Of a stretch of DNA of 64,000 bases, positions 1 to 11,377 are shown one piece after another (within the stretch, counting starts at the first letter, position 1; each line of letters opens with the position of its first letter). The notes beneath the pieces were generated by a model. That model was not told the origin of the DNA. It did no database searches and saw only the letters and a program-made list of their open reading frames with translations. Origin of the DNA: Leptospira johnsonii. Its GTDB lineage: Bacteria > Spirochaetota > Leptospiria > Leptospirales > Leptospiraceae. The DNA lies in NCBI RefSeq assembly GCF_003112675.1, contig NZ_BFAY01000006.1:186001-250000 (forward strand). Reading direction: 5' to 3'. The position numbers and the translations under genes are program-made.

Positions 1-119
1 TCGTCGTAAAATGGCAGAATTGCTCCGCCAGGATATCCGAAGACGATATCCACTCCGTATTCTTCCAGGAGTTCGACCATCAAGCGGGCACCGGAGATTT
101 TTGCTTCGGTTTTCGGCAT
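1..119 (-). CDS. ilvB: Acetolactate synthase large subunit, N-terminal fragment (runs off the window)
   Basis: The reverse strand encodes about 39 residues beginning [13 protein letters not shown] and containing the ThDP-enzyme motif [12 protein letters not shown], typical of the first helix-strand unit of acetolactate synthase. The enzyme condenses pyruvate (or pyruvate plus 2-oxobutyrate) in branched-chain amino-acid synthesis. I chose the ATG at 117-119 because GAGG lies five bases upstream; an in-frame ATG at 138-140 has no such signal. The gene continues beyond base 1. It is divergent from the TPR gene across about 250 bases. A catabolic ThDP enzyme is possible but less likely given this motif. 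Confidence 0.85.
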   Translation of the reverse strand, partial: MPKTEAKISGARLMVELLEEYGVDIVFGYPGGAILPFYD

Positions 120-368
120 CTTTCCCTCGTTAGAATCCATTCCATGCGAAGTAAGGGCCCTGTCAAGAAGGAAGAATGGACTATAACTTTCGCATTATTT
201 TATGCGCTGCAAACCGCGATTTCTCTCTTTTTTTCCAATTTCAAATTTTCTTTACGGATTTAGTACCAAGGAAAACCTTTACTCATCCGTCAAAGTAATA
301 TTAAATAAAAAATTGAATGAAGAATCTTACGGATCTTCCTTCTAAATTTAAAAAGGAACTTCGGTCCT
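120..368. other. Divergent intergenic region between ilvB and the TPR gene
   Basis: These roughly 250 bases carry the outward promoters of both neighbours. On the reverse strand a TTGACA hexamer lies about 40 bases before the ilvB start, but I see no convincing -10 at normal spacing. The half nearer the TPR gene is rich in A and T. I see no tRNA, leader peptide or clear terminator. Confidence 0.4.
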
Positions 369-1487
369 ATGAACGAGCCTATTGAAAAACCCCAAGCAGG
401 AAAGGAAGAAGAAGATTCACATTTTGCTCAGATCAAAAGTTTAGCAAAAGAGGCCTACCGTTTTCTGGATAGCAGACAATGGGACAAAGCCGAATCTAAA
501 TTGAAGGAACTTCTGGCTAAGGAACCGAGTAATACTTACGGTTTAGTTGGGATGGGAGACCTTCATTTTAAACGAAAGGAATTCAGACAGGCCCTGGATT
601 TTTATAACAGATGTATCAAAGAAGATTCATCCAATAAGTTCTCTCTGATGGGGCTTATGAACTGCTACAGGGAGATGAACCTACTCAATCGAGTCATCGA
701 AGTAGCGGAAGAATACAGACATATTACTATCACAGACGCATCCATTCTAAGTAGAGTTGCGGACGCTCATAGAAAACTCAAAAACTTCAAAGAATCAGAA
801 GTATATTATATGCAGGCATTGCAGATCAATCCTAAGGATCAGTATGTGATCGTAGGTTTGGGGCATTTATTCTTTGCCTGCCAAAGATATAAAGACGCAA
901 TCAGCTGGTGGGAAAAACTCTTGGTTATCCAACCGGATAATATCAAGATCCTAACCGAAATCGGTAACAGTTATCGTAAGATCAAAGACTTTGACGAGGC
1001 GATCCGTTATTATCGCAGAGCTGCCGACCTGGATCCAAGGAACTTTTTCGCATTATACGGTTTGGCAGAATCTTATCGTGGTAAAAAGGATTTCCGCAAA
1101 GCGAACGAGTTCTGGGAAAGAATTCTGGAGTTCGATCCGGATAATAAACTTATCATCAACAGATATGCTGACAGTTTAAGAGGTATGGGAGAATTCGACA
1201 AAGCTTTAGAATGTTTTAACAGAATTCTTTCCGAAGGTGAGGATTATTTCGCGCTTCTTGGTAAAGCTTCTTCTTTGAAGATGAAAGGTGCAAGAGATAA
1301 GGCGGAGGAAATTTATGTGGATCTCCATAAAAAGTTCCCAATGGATCCTCGCCCAGTGGTAGAACTTTCGGAACTCTATTCCGATATAGGAAAAAGAGAC
1401 GAAGCCCTCAAGTTATTAAACGACTTCCACAAAAAGCAGCCTCTAAACGAGGAAGTAAAACAAAAGCTGGATTCTTTCTCGGAATAA
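369..1487 (+). CDS. Tetratricopeptide repeat protein
   Basis: This 372-residue protein is built almost wholly of TPR units. Successive 34-residue helical hairpins with the usual W/L/G/Y/A/F/A/P spacing run from about residue 25 to the end, for example [20 protein letters not shown] near residue 210. There is no signal peptide or membrane segment, so it is probably cytoplasmic. TPR proteins act as scaffolds for protein-protein contacts, and no partner can be named from this sequence. The start follows an AGGAA about ten bases upstream. It ends one base before the convergent metallophosphoesterase. Confidence 0.88.
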   Translation: MNEPIEKPQAGKEEEDSHFAQIKSLAKEAYRFLDSRQWDKAESKLKELLAKEPSNTYGLVGMGDLHFKRKEFRQALDFYNRCIKEDSSNKFSLMGLMNCYREMNLLNRVIEVAEEYRHITITDASILSRVADAHRKLKNFKESEVYYMQALQINPKDQYVIVGLGHLFFACQRYKDAISWWEKLLVIQPDNIKILTEIGNSYRKIKDFDEAIRYYRRAADLDPRNFFALYGLAESYRGKKDFRKANEFWERILEFDPDNKLIINRYADSLRGMGEFDKALECFNRILSEGEDYFALLGKASSLKMKGARDKAEEIYVDLHKKFPMDPRPVVELSELYSDIGKRDEALKLLNDFHKKQPLNEEVKQKLDSFSE

Positions 1488-1488
1488 T

Positions 1489-2448
1489 TCAGTCTTTTAC
1501 TTCTACCCTATTTTTCTCCCTCTCTAGAAACTCAGGGAGGGGAAAAATTTCCTCCGTTCCATTCTTTAAATATTTTGCCTCAGCATTCCAAACTCCGTTC
1601 TTTCTAGTCAGCTCTACATGATGGTGCCAGATATTTCCTTCTTTGTCTGAAAATATGCGAGGGACTCGCGCAGGATTTAGATACAGAATACCTTCTTCTT
1701 TCTTTTTCCATATTCTGGTCTCAACTCTTAATTTTCTGGAAGAATGGTGCATATGCCCTGCGATCACTACCTTGGGAGTTTTGCCTTGGCTCGAAAGTTT
1801 TCGGATAAAATTACCTAAATCCTTATCTCCAAAGTCCCCCTCTTCACTTTTAAAATCGCAGCCCCAAATATCATGAGCCCTAGCTCCTAAACCGAAGGGA
1901 CCATTATGGGCAAGTATGATCAGATCCTGTTTTTGAAAGTCCAGACCTTGGACTAACTCCAGAAGTTTATTCTCCGACTCTTCGTAGGAAGAAATCCCGA
2001 ACACAGACTTAATAAAGATCTGAAAATTAAATCTGGCTCCCATAGAAAGAGGTCTAGCCCCTAAAAGTGAAATACCTTTACCGTCATCGGAAAGATTATA
2101 CCCGCAAATTCGAGTGTCTCCCAGATCTTTTAGAAGTTTTTTGTATCGAAGCAGATGAAAAGTATGACTTAAGTAACCCATGTTAGGCGAAGCATTGGTA
2201 ATTTCCATGAGCAACTGAGGGATGGAAGTAGTATCATGATTTCCTAAAATAATATACTTTGGTTTCCGAATTTTAGAGATCGATTGAGCGATCTTGTTCG
2301 CATTCCTCGGGAGATTATTTCCAAGATCTCCGGTAAATATCACAGAATCATAATTGCTTTTGGAAAAGTACTCGGTATCGACCCAGGTCCAGAATCCATG
2401 TATATCGCCTACTACAGCAATCCGCCTGTCAGAAGAATCAAATATCAA
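1489..2448 (-). CDS. Calcineurin-like metallophosphoesterase
   Basis: This 319-residue protein has the full set of two-metal phosphoesterase motifs in order: GDIHG near residue 14, GDLG near 41, GNHD near 73, a histidine in LAHNGPFG near 180 and GHMHHSS near 232. The family hydrolyses phosphomono- or diesters with Fe/Mn/Zn centres; the substrate here cannot be told. No signal peptide is evident, so it is likely cytosolic. It is convergent with the TPR gene at its 3' end and divergent from the chemotaxis receptor at its 5' end. Confidence 0.88.
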   Translation of the reverse strand: MIFDSSDRRIAVVGDIHGFWTWVDTEYFSKSNYDSVIFTGDLGNNLPRNANKIAQSISKIRKPKYIILGNHDTTSIPQLLMEITNASPNMGYLSHTFHLLRYKKLLKDLGDTRICGYNLSDDGKGISLLGARPLSMGARFNFQIFIKSVFGISSYEESENKLLELVQGLDFQKQDLIILAHNGPFGLGARAHDIWGCDFKSEEGDFGDKDLGNFIRKLSSQGKTPKVVIAGHMHHSSRKLRVETRIWKKKEEGILYLNPARVPRIFSDKEGNIWHHHVELTRKNGVWNAEAKYLKNGTEEIFPLPEFLEREKNRVEVKD

Positions 2449-2546
2449 TTTTTCCTTCCTAAATTTTAGGTTTCGTCCCTAAGACTTTTTTAAACAAACT
2501 TTTTCAGATCGTACTAGGTCGAAAAAAAAATCAACCAGGATCGCGC

Positions 2547-5093
2547 ATGAAAAACATAAACAAAGAAATTTCCGTCTTCTCCGCAAGGTTCCTATTCTTA
2601 ACCGAGGGTCTAGGTTATCTAATCGGAACTCCATTTGCGATCGTATTTCTGGTCCATTTCATGGACTTAGATCTAAAGGGAGCCAATTCTCTTTGGTTTG
2701 TCATGGGTGTGATCTTCGTCCTAGGACTTATCACCAGTTCACTTTCTTCTTTTTATAAATTAAAACCGCTACGAAAATATTCCAAACAATTTGCAGAAGG
2801 TGCAGTAACTCGAGAAACGGTCATGGGCGCTCAAAAAGCGGTGTTCCGCCTCCCGATTCTACACGCATCGGATATTCTGGTGAGGATCTGGCTGGGAGGT
2901 GGGCTCTTTGTAGTTTCACTCGGTATCTTTTTACCGATCAGCAAAACAGATTATTCTATCCTTTTAGGACTAATAGTATTCGGAGGACTTGCGAGTGCGG
3001 TTTATTTTTATCTCATCACGGATTGGCTAAAGGACAATTTAACCAGAACAGATCTATTCGGTTCTATATCTTTAGAATCCTTGGTAAAACTCAATCTGAC
3101 CAGATCCTTGGCGCTGATCTTCTTTTCTATCGTTCTAGTCTTGGCGATCGGAGTCTCGCTAGTAGTTTACAAACTCAATTACGAATCCCTAAAAAGTGCT
3201 TATACTAATCAAATGCTGAATGTGGCCCAAACCCTGGACATTCTCACCCAAGGTATCTATGAGGACACGGAAGAAGAAGCCGAACTAATCATTCGAAACA
3301 AAACCTTAGGACTTTTGGTCTCGCAAAAAAAATGGAAGGAAGCGGAGAATTTCTTAGGTAATTTTTTAGGGACCAGCCAAAGATTCGAAGGAATAGCAGT
3401 CTGGAAAGAAGCAGGAGACTGGTTCTCTCATTCCGTCGGGACTGGCACCTTAGCAAGTAGCGCGATAGTTCCTTTAACTTCCGCATTCCAACTTCCTGGA
3501 GCGGACGAAATAAGAAATATACATAAGGAAAAAACGTTCTTTTTCAGCGAGCCTTCTAACTCCACCCAAAACGGTTCTCCTGTCATTCTATATATTAGAG
3601 AATTTGAATTAACGGACGGCTCCAAGGCTTTTCTGGTATTTTCCGTTCGGATAGGAGACCTTACAAATAATATCATCCAATCCATCAAGATCGGAAAAAC
3701 AGGTTATCCCGGACTACTAACCCCTAAGATGACCTTCTTAAATCATGTCAGCGAAAGTATGAGATTAAAAAAGATGGAAGATCTTCCTTTTGCGAAATTC
3801 TTTGTAAACGCTCAAGATGGAGTCCCTATCAAGTATGTGATGGACGGCGCTTATAAATCCATGTTAGTTCATACTAATAAAAAATACGGATTTAGATCTT
3901 TTGTAACCATCGCAAATGAAGAAGTTTCCAAAGAAGCGATCTCTACGATCTTTTATATGTTAGCCATCTCATTCAGCGGGCTATTTGTTATTGGGTTTAT
4001 CATTTACTTCATTCTATCCAAAAGTCTAAAGCCATTAAGCGATAGCCAAAACCTGATCGAAAAAATGTCGGAAGGAGACCTGACCCATAAACTCACAGTT
4101 CTTTCCAGGGACGAAATCGGAGAGATGGCGATCAGTATCAATGAGTTCAATCGTAAGGTAAAAGCGGTACTTCATAAAATTTTTGATGCGTCTCATAGTC
4201 TGGCAAATTCTTCCGAAGAGATGTCAGGCACGTTAAAGACGATCTCCGATAATGCACAAAGCCAGGCGGCGGCCTCCGAGGAAATTTCCGCTTCTATCGA
4301 GGAGATCTCCGCTGGAATGGACGCAATTTCTTACAGAACCAAAGAGCAAGTCAGTCTTTTGAATTCTTTGGATTCCGAAATGGAAGAATTTTCTTCTTCT
4401 ATCCAAAACACTTCCGAAAATCTGGAAAACACTCTTTCTCATGTAAAAGAGATCACTGACGAGGCCAGAAGAGGTGGAAAGTCTTTGGAATTGACTGATC
4501 AAAGTATCAAGAAAATTTCCCAGAGTTCTGACCAGATCACCGGTGTGATCGAGATCATCACAACCATTTCGGAACAGATCCATCTCTTAGCGTTGAACGC
4601 AGCTATCGAAGCAGCAAGAGCCGGGGCAGCGGGAAAAGGATTCGCGGTGGTCGCGGACGAAATTTCCAAACTAGCGGACAAAACTTCCGACAGCATGAAA
4701 GAGATAGAAAATATTATCCAAGCAAACGAAACAGAGATAGGGATCGGTGTCAGCAATATCCGGGACACAGTAAGTGTGATCGGAGGGATTATCCAGAAAA
4801 TAGAAACGATCTATATTCGGATGAACGAGGTATCTTCCGTGATGGGAGAACAGCTGGTCCGAAATCAGATCGTGAATAAAAAAGGCCAGGAAGTAAAGGA
4901 AAGGTCAGAAGGCATCCAAACCGCAATCCAGGAGCAAAAACTGGCAGTAGAAGAAATTTCTAAAACAATTTCGAGCATCAACGACCTGACCCAATCTAAC
5001 GCGTCTTCTACAGAAGAATTGAGTTCCGGTTCAGTAGGACTCGCCCATTTGTCCGAGGATCTGAAAAACCAAGCAGAGTACTTTCATTTTTGA
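2547..5093 (+). CDS. Methyl-accepting chemotaxis protein with a multi-span N-terminal membrane module
   Basis: This 848-residue transducer opens with about five hydrophobic spans in the first 200 residues. A sensor region of roughly 250 residues and another span near 470 follow. Then come a HAMP domain (about 490-545, with SRDEIGEMA) and a long signalling coiled coil. The receptor tip is clear near residues 680-710 ([20 protein letters not shown]), the CheA/CheW contact site. It should relay an extracellular or membrane signal to the flagellar motor through CheA. Most MCPs have two spans, so the polytopic front is unusual. AGGA lies six bases before the ATG. Confidence 0.9.
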   Translation: MKNINKEISVFSARFLFLTEGLGYLIGTPFAIVFLVHFMDLDLKGANSLWFVMGVIFVLGLITSSLSSFYKLKPLRKYSKQFAEGAVTRETVMGAQKAVFRLPILHASDILVRIWLGGGLFVVSLGIFLPISKTDYSILLGLIVFGGLASAVYFYLITDWLKDNLTRTDLFGSISLESLVKLNLTRSLALIFFSIVLVLAIGVSLVVYKLNYESLKSAYTNQMLNVAQTLDILTQGIYEDTEEEAELIIRNKTLGLLVSQKKWKEAENFLGNFLGTSQRFEGIAVWKEAGDWFSHSVGTGTLASSAIVPLTSAFQLPGADEIRNIHKEKTFFFSEPSNSTQNGSPVILYIREFELTDGSKAFLVFSVRIGDLTNNIIQSIKIGKTGYPGLLTPKMTFLNHVSESMRLKKMEDLPFAKFFVNAQDGVPIKYVMDGAYKSMLVHTNKKYGFRSFVTIANEEVSKEAISTIFYMLAISFSGLFVIGFIIYFILSKSLKPLSDSQNLIEKMSEGDLTHKLTVLSRDEIGEMAISINEFNRKVKAVLHKIFDASHSLANSSEEMSGTLKTISDNAQSQAAASEEISASIEEISAGMDAISYRTKEQVSLLNSLDSEMEEFSSSIQNTSENLENTLSHVKEITDEARRGGKSLELTDQSIKKISQSSDQITGVIEIITTISEQIHLLALNAAIEAARAGAAGKGFAVVADEISKLADKTSDSMKEIENIIQANETEIGIGVSNIRDTVSVIGGIIQKIETIYIRMNEVSSVMGEQLVRNQIVNKKGQEVKERSEGIQTAIQEQKLAVEEISKTISSINDLTQSNASSTEELSSGSVGLAHLSEDLKNQAEYFHF

Positions 5094-5178
5094 GATTACT
5101 CTCTCCGAAATTTCGGGAGAATAAGAAGATCCCGAAACTTAGTTGCATTTTAGAGAATTTATTCTAATTTGCGCTTAT

Positions 5179-5451
<273 letters not shown>

Positions 5452-5501
5452 AGAGTCGCGGAGTTTTTCTCACACAGAGGCGCTAAGCCGCTTTAGTTTT
5501 C

Positions 5502-7505
5502 TTATCTAGTTAAGTTGATGATCAGGTTCAGTTTTTCGGCGACGGTGATCACGTCTTGGACCCTAGTTTTATCCACAAGCACTGCGGTTGGTCCAATTTC
5601 GTCCAAAACTATCTTCTTGCCTTTGATCTGACCAAGTAAAAGTTCCATCACGTTCTGGTCTTTGGTTCGGACAAGCACACAATCCTCTGCAACTTCCACC
5701 ACAGGCAGGTTTCCGCCCCAGTCTTCTAATAAGAATAGAAGGTTTTGGGCCAGCTCCGCTTTGCTAGAAGCTTTTAAGAAGTCTACGAACTCATTCGTTT
5801 TATATCCCAGTAGAATTCCCAATTGGTAGGCTTCTTTGGTCAGAACGAAAGTATAAACCCTGTCGTAGTCTTTGAGTTCTGTGAACGCTTTTAATAGATG
5901 AATTCCGTAGATAGAAACTTTTTCCGGGAATGCGATTACGGAGAAGTCCGGGTTGATCGTAATTCCACCCTTCTCTGTAACTCCTGCAAGCTCTCCCGTT
6001 TGGAAGAAATATTCTCCCAACTTAGAAAGAGTTAGGAAACGGTTCGGGTATTCTACTTCTAATAGTCCGAATAAATGCAGATAGAAGATCGCACTCATGA
6101 TCTCCTTACGAAGATCCGCCAGATCCGTCTGGAAATTTTTCGTGCGGAAACCAGGGCTGAAGATCAGATGTTCCCTGATAATATTAGAGAAAATAACGGA
6201 AAGATGGATACGTTTGGACTTGATGATCAGATTCACACATTTGTCCAAGATCATCTTATCGTAAAAAGGCATTTCCGTAGGTTGGAAAACTTCAGGAGGA
6301 TTGACCCGTTTCATTCTGGCCTCGTTCACCTCATGGATGACGAGTTTCATGATCTCGAATATATCCTTGCTTAAAAAACCGTCCAGGTCCCCTCTCAGAA
6401 TGATATTCTCGCCTTTGATGTCCGCCAGGTTCAAAAGTTTCAGGATAGGAAGGATAAGTTCCATCTGATAGATCTGGCTTTTTTCCGGGAAGATACTGAT
6501 ATCCGGATTTAATAATTCTTGTTCCGTTCTTTTATGATCCGCCTGTTTTACCTTGCCGGATTTAGCCAGAACCAAACCTTTTCTGCTGATATAAGAAAGG
6601 AGTTTTTTGGTATTTAAAAAGAAGTCCAACTCGTTAGTCGCGAGCTTTTCCTGTCTTTGGCGAGTTCCTTTTTTAACGGAAGGCAGGATCGGATTGTTTT
6701 GGATATATTTAAGAAGTTCTTCCGGAAGAGCAAAAATCCTGACGAACTTCTCTTCTACGAAACAAACGTCTGCAATCATCCCTTTTTCGACCAAGGAAGG
6801 AATAATGGTCTCGTACTTGCCTCGGCTCATTACGATAAAACTTCTGATATCGTCCGCGTCAGCCGCACCGCCACTCAGGTAGATCCTGACCACGGTATCT
6901 CTTTCCAGTTCGGATAAGGATACAATAGCTGCCTCATACGCCTCGTCGGAAGTCGCGTGAGTGATAAACTTGCGAATACTATCTATCTTTGCAGGAGCCT
7001 TGACTGCTTTTTTCCATTCGTTGGAAATATCAGTCAGCTTCTTACGATCTAGAAGTTTTTCGACGGAGACCTTATATTTGTCTCCTTTCAGGTTTTGATC
7101 TAAGGAAACTAAATCTGCCAGCTCGTCAAAGGCATGGTACTTATCCAGGTTATTGGTAAGTCTTTCTCTGTTTTTTCTTTGGTATACGAGTTGGTATTTG
7201 CGAAGAAGGTTAAGTTCCATCTCCACGTTGATAGGAGGAATGTTTACTTTTCGGGAAATCTCTCCCAACGTAAGAACATTCTTATTTTTTAAGATAGAAG
7301 TATAGATATTAACTTGGAGTACAGTGAGTTTTTCAAGAACCCCTTTGAGGTAAAACTCGTCTAGAAAACTGTCATAAAGAAACTTAACGTTCTTATTCTT
7401 TTCCTTGAACGGGAGCTTGGGAATGTTCCAGAGAGAGGCGGTCTTCTTTAGGTCGTTCAGTTCGAGTTTTTCTAATTCTTGCAATAAAACCGATTCGCCG
7501 CTCAT
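5502..7505 (-). CDS. Helicase-associated (XPB/Ssl2 N-terminal-like) domain protein without helicase motor
   Basis: This roughly 667-residue protein has no Walker A or DEAD/DEAH motif. Its C-terminal part, with [15 protein letters not shown] followed by an alpha/beta region ending [20 protein letters not shown], resembles the helicase-associated domain found at the front of XPB/Ssl2-type helicases (Helicase_C_3). The N-terminal part looks like repeated winged-helix segments, for example [20 protein letters not shown]. It may act in DNA repair or transcription with a separately encoded XPB-like helicase, which is inference. The start is uncertain: an in-frame ATG at 7544 would add 13 residues. 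Confidence 0.65.
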   Translation of the reverse strand: MSGESVLLQELEKLELNDLKKTASLWNIPKLPFKEKNKNVKFLYDSFLDEFYLKGVLEKLTVLQVNIYTSILKNKNVLTLGEISRKVNIPPINVEMELNLLRKYQLVYQRKNRERLTNNLDKYHAFDELADLVSLDQNLKGDKYKVSVEKLLDRKKLTDISNEWKKAVKAPAKIDSIRKFITHATSDEAYEAAIVSLSELERDTVVRIYLSGGAADADDIRSFIVMSRGKYETIIPSLVEKGMIADVCFVEEKFVRIFALPEELLKYIQNNPILPSVKKGTRQRQEKLATNELDFFLNTKKLLSYISRKGLVLAKSGKVKQADHKRTEQELLNPDISIFPEKSQIYQMELILPILKLLNLADIKGENIILRGDLDGFLSKDIFEIMKLVIHEVNEARMKRVNPPEVFQPTEMPFYDKMILDKCVNLIIKSKRIHLSVIFSNIIREHLIFSPGFRTKNFQTDLADLRKEIMSAIFYLHLFGLLEVEYPNRFLTLSKLGEYFFQTGELAGVTEKGGITINPDFSVIAFPEKVSIYGIHLLKAFTELKDYDRVYTFVLTKEAYQLGILLGYKTNEFVDFLKASSKAELAQNLLFLLEDWGGNLPVVEVAEDCVLVRTKDQNVMELLLGQIKGKKIVLDEIGPTAVLVDKTRVQDVITVAEKLNLIINLTR

Positions 7506-7698
7506 ACCACTGACCGAAATTATCGTTCGAGAGCCATACTCCAATTCTCGCCGCTCCCGTAAACTAAAATACGGTTTTCTCGGCCGAGCATGAAAAATAG
7601 ACCCGAGTACCTTTCTTTAGGTTCCTTATCCCGAACAGAGTATCTTTCTCCCTGATTTGGATTGTGTTCCTTTCAAGTTATCTTAATCTGGAGCTGAA

Positions 7699-9000
7699 AT
7701 GCCAGGATTTCTAGACCAACTTCTGCAAGGGGTAAACAGTGCTAGTCGCATAGTGACCAGTAGTTATGTTTTTTCCACCAAAACCATCCTACTTTTAAAG
7801 GATTTAGCTACAGGAGGAAGCAGTTCGCGTAATATTCCAGTCCGACTGAGAGAAGCGTTTGAAGAATTAGGAGCAACGTATATTAAATTAGGCCAATTCA
7901 TCGCTTCGGCCCCTTCTCTCTTTCCAGAAGAAATCGTAACAGAGATGCAAAAATGTTTGGATTCCGTACGACCTCTTCCCTTCTCTGAGATCGAAAAAGT
8001 ATTAAAAAAAGAACTGGGTAGAGATTACCAAAATTTATTCCAAAGTATAGATCCGGTTCCAATGGCGTCAGCCTCCATCGCGCAAGTACATTCCGCAGTG
8101 ACCAAGGACGGTTTGGATGTGGTAGTTAAGGTGCAAAGACCGGATATAGAAGGTGCGTTAGGAGCAGATCTCAATCTTCTATTCTTAGCCTCAAAATTAT
8201 TCGAAGTATTCGTGCCGGGCCTGAACAAATCAGGACTTTCAGAAATGGTGGGAATGTTCCAATCTTCCATTTTAGAAGAAATTGATTTTATAAAAGAAGC
8301 AAATAACTGCGAAGAATTCGAAAGATACCTTCTAGCCTCCGGAGAAACCAGAGCAAGAGTTCCTAAAATTTATAAAGATCTCAGCACCAAAAAAGTTTTG
8401 GTTATGGAGAAATTCTACGGAGCGCCTATTACGGACGAAGTTTCTCTTCGTAAATTCAGTAAGGACCCTTCTAAGACGCTTTCAGACGCATTGGAGATCT
8501 GGTTTTCTACACTTTCCAGATCCGGATTTTTTCATGCGGATGTACATGCAGGAAATCTAATGATCCTAAGAGATGGAACAGTAGGTTTTATAGACTTCGG
8601 GATCGTAGGTAGGATTTCCTCAAAAGTCTGGGAAGGTCTAATGATCTTTTTAGAAGGTCTTGCTTTAAATAGAACGGATAGGATCGCAAGCGGCCTAGTT
8701 CGTATGGATGGGACCGCTAAAGGCGTAGACGAAAAAAAATTAGCCAAGGACTTGGAAACTGTCTTCGATCAAATGAGTAAGATGGTCTTGGACATTCAAA
8801 TGGGAGAATTGGACGCATTTGACGAGCAGAAAATGAATGCTATGCTTTTCGAGTTCCGAGACATTTCGGACAGGAACGGATTAAAGATCCCAAAAGAATT
8901 CGGACTTCTTATTAAACAAATCTTATACTTTGACAGATATATCAAATCTTTCGCACCGGAACTCGATCTGATCCGGGACAGGGAAAAATTTATCAAATGA
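7699..9000 (+). CDS. UbiB/AarF/ABC1-family atypical protein kinase
   Basis: This 433-residue protein carries the UbiB family marks: KLGQ near residue 61 ([11 protein letters not shown]), an alanine-rich nucleotide loop (ASASIAQVH) near 117, a VKVQRP lysine near 143, HADVHAGNL near 280 and the DFG segment [10 protein letters not shown] near 300. Family members support quinone synthesis or lipid homeostasis through an ATPase or kinase-like activity. The TGA overlaps the feoA ATG (ATGA), so the kinase is translationally coupled to the iron transport genes, which is not its usual setting. No C-terminal membrane helices are obvious. Confidence 0.88.
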   Translation: MPGFLDQLLQGVNSASRIVTSSYVFSTKTILLLKDLATGGSSSRNIPVRLREAFEELGATYIKLGQFIASAPSLFPEEIVTEMQKCLDSVRPLPFSEIEKVLKKELGRDYQNLFQSIDPVPMASASIAQVHSAVTKDGLDVVVKVQRPDIEGALGADLNLLFLASKLFEVFVPGLNKSGLSEMVGMFQSSILEEIDFIKEANNCEEFERYLLASGETRARVPKIYKDLSTKKVLVMEKFYGAPITDEVSLRKFSKDPSKTLSDALEIWFSTLSRSGFFHADVHAGNLMILRDGTVGFIDFGIVGRISSKVWEGLMIFLEGLALNRTDRIASGLVRMDGTAKGVDEKKLAKDLETVFDQMSKMVLDIQMGELDAFDEQKMNAMLFEFRDISDRNGLKIPKEFGLLIKQILYFDRYIKSFAPELDLIRDREKFIK

Positions 9001-9230
9001 AATCCAAACTTTTCGAATTGGAAGAGGGAGAATCCGGAAAAATTACCGGAATTAAAAACGAATCCGGAAAAACGGGACTGGTCCGTAACCTTTTAGATAT
9101 GGGTTTTCTTCCGGGAACAAAGATCACCGTGGTCCGAAAATTCCAGGACCAGGACAAGATGATCGTAAAATTAGGCCTTGTTCGATTGGCCATTCGAAAA
9201 TTAGAAGCGGATCTTCTGGAATTGAACTAG
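8997..9230 (+). CDS. feoA: FeoA-like ferrous iron transport accessory protein
   Basis: This 77-residue protein has the FeoA SH3-like fold signature: [20 protein letters not shown] in the first half and [16 protein letters not shown] at the end. FeoA binds or modulates FeoB at the inner membrane. It overlaps the upstream kinase by four bases and is separated from feoB by three, giving a three-gene transcription unit. Confidence 0.9.
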   Translation: MKSKLFELEEGESGKITGIKNESGKTGLVRNLLDMGFLPGTKITVVRKFQDQDKMIVKLGLVRLAIRKLEADLLELN

Positions 9231-9233
9231 TTT

Positions 9234-11375
9234 ATGAAATTATTAAATACTGAAATACAAACTCTGGAAACTAAAACGGAGAAGTTCCGGGTTTTACTTA
9301 CGGGGAATCCAAACTGCGGCAAATCCACATTATTTAATAGGCTTACCGGTCTTAGACAAAAAACAGGAAACTACCACGGAGTCACCGTAGAAAAAGCGGA
9401 AGGAACTATCCATACGGAAGATAGAACCGTTCATATAGTAGATCTTCCTGGTGCATATAGTTTAGGCGGAGAATCGGAAGACAAACAGGTAACCACCCGC
9501 ATTCTTCTTTCCAAGGGAACGGAAGACAAACTCATCTTCGTATTGGACGCTGTTGCGATAGAAAGAGGACTCCAATTTTTATTACAGGTTACTTCTCTAA
9601 AGATCCCTATGATAGTAGCGGTCACAATGAACGATACCTTGGAAAAAAAAGGAGTTCATTTAGATCTGAAAGCTCTATCCAAGGCATTCGGTGTTTCTTT
9701 TTATTTCGTAAATCCAAGATCGGGAGAAGGTGTAGAAGTTTTAGAAAAAGTTCTGACCGATCCTTCTTCTTATAAGATCCCGGAGCCTGATTTTTCCTGG
9801 GATAAAAAAAGAACTGCACTCATAGAATCAGTACTTTCTAAACTATCAGTAGACGATCCAGACTCGGTCCGATTCGTATTAGAAAATAGTTTTAAAGAAT
9901 TCAGCGGTGAAAGTCTGCAAACAGGACTTCCTTCTGTCGGATTTTTCCCCGAAAAAACCAGGGACTTCATCCGCTCCGAATGGCAAAAATCTAAATTAGA
10001 ATTTTCTTATGGAGAAGAATTGGTCCAAAGATCCATCTGGATCAAAAAACTCTTATCCAAAGCAGTTTCGGGTTCCGAAATTGCCGAAAAAGGGATATTA
10101 GGATTTGCGGATAAAATACTTCTCCACCCGATCTGGGGCCTTACGATCTTTTTAGGGATCATGGCCCTTGTATTCCAATTCTTATTCACCTGGTCGGAAG
10201 TGCCCATGGATTGGATAGAAGCAAGAATTAGCGATCTTGCGGATTGGACGGGCAATTATTTACCGGAAGGACCGGTACGTTCTCTGATCCAAGAAGGAAT
10301 GATAGGTGGAGTCGGAGCAGTTTTAGTATTCGTTCCTCAGATCAGTTTATTATTCTTATTCATCGGGATCATGGAAGAAAGCGGTTATATCGCAAGAGCC
10401 TCCTTCCTAATGGACAGGTTTATGGGAAGATTCGGCCTTTCCGGAAAATCCTTCATTCCATTACTTTCCAGTGCTGCATGCGCAGTCCCTGCGATCATGG
10501 GTACGAGAACGATAGAGAACAAAGCGGATAGGCTCACTACAATCCTGGTATCTCCGCTCATCACATGTTCTGCCAGATATCCGGTTTATATTTTAGTAAT
10601 AGGAACGGTTTTCTCAGCGGAGCCTGTTCTTGGGATCTTCTCCCCTAAAGTCCTAGCGTTATTCGGTCTTTTCTTATTGGGAATGTTCACTTCGATGGGA
10701 GCTGCGTTCTTATTCAAAAAGACTTTTTTCAGATCGGAACCTGCTTACTTTTTGATGGAACTTCCCAGATACCAATTGCCTTCTCTCAAAAGTTTATTTT
10801 TTACCGTTTATAAAAAGATCAGAGCATTTATAGGGAACGCTGGAAAAGTAATCCTATTCATTTCCATCATTCTATGGTTCCTAGCAAATTATCCAAGGGT
10901 AGAAGGTTCCAAAACAGAAAACTTAAGCCCTACACAAGCAAAGTCCCTGCAAATCTCTGAATCATATGCAGGAAGAATGGGGAAAATGATGGAGCCTGTC
11001 TTAGCGCCGATCGGTTTCGGCTGGAAGATGGGACTCGGGATCATTACATCCTTTGCAGCAAGAGAAGTAATGGTATCCACATTATCCATTGTATACGGGG
11101 TCCAAGGAGAAGATTCTGAAGATGAAAATCTAAGGTCAGCTCTCCGAAAGGACAAGGATCCAGAGACTGGAAAACCTGTTTGGACAATTGCGAGCGCTTT
11201 AAGTTTACTCGTATTTTTTGCGTTCGCATGTCAATGTATGTCCACTCTCGCAGTAGTAAAAAAAGAGACAAACTCTCTTTTTTGGCCGTTCTTTATGTTC
11301 ACATACATGACAATTCTTGCATATACTTCCTCTTTTTTAGTTTTCCATTTTTCTAAATCTTTAGGCTGGAATTAA
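9234..11375 (+). CDS. feoB: Ferrous iron transporter FeoB
   Basis: This 713-residue protein has an N-terminal G domain with G1 GNPNCGKST near residue 24, G2 in NYHGVTVE, and G3 DLPGAYSL near 69. A helical GDI-like region follows, then a polytopic domain from about residue 290 with the paired Gate regions ([16 protein letters not shown] and [15 protein letters not shown]). It imports Fe(II) across the inner membrane, gated by GTP. The G4 position reads TMND rather than NxxD. It lies at the end of the kinase-feoA-feoB unit, two bases from the next gene. Confidence 0.94.
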   Translation: MKLLNTEIQTLETKTEKFRVLLTGNPNCGKSTLFNRLTGLRQKTGNYHGVTVEKAEGTIHTEDRTVHIVDLPGAYSLGGESEDKQVTTRILLSKGTEDKLIFVLDAVAIERGLQFLLQVTSLKIPMIVAVTMNDTLEKKGVHLDLKALSKAFGVSFYFVNPRSGEGVEVLEKVLTDPSSYKIPEPDFSWDKKRTALIESVLSKLSVDDPDSVRFVLENSFKEFSGESLQTGLPSVGFFPEKTRDFIRSEWQKSKLEFSYGEELVQRSIWIKKLLSKAVSGSEIAEKGILGFADKILLHPIWGLTIFLGIMALVFQFLFTWSEVPMDWIEARISDLADWTGNYLPEGPVRSLIQEGMIGGVGAVLVFVPQISLLFLFIGIMEESGYIARASFLMDRFMGRFGLSGKSFIPLLSSAACAVPAIMGTRTIENKADRLTTILVSPLITCSARYPVYILVIGTVFSAEPVLGIFSPKVLALFGLFLLGMFTSMGAAFLFKKTFFRSEPAYFLMELPRYQLPSLKSLFFTVYKKIRAFIGNAGKVILFISIILWFLANYPRVEGSKTENLSPTQAKSLQISESYAGRMGKMMEPVLAPIGFGWKMGLGIITSFAAREVMVSTLSIVYGVQGEDSEDENLRSALRKDKDPETGKPVWTIASALSLLVFFAFACQCMSTLAVVKKETNSLFWPFFMFTYMTILAYTSSFLVFHFSKSLGWN

Positions 11376-11377
11376 TA

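Noticed and set aside
2470..2546. FliA-type promoter before the chemotaxis receptor
   Set aside because: A TAAA is present, but the sequence 15 bases on does not match GCCGATAA well enough.
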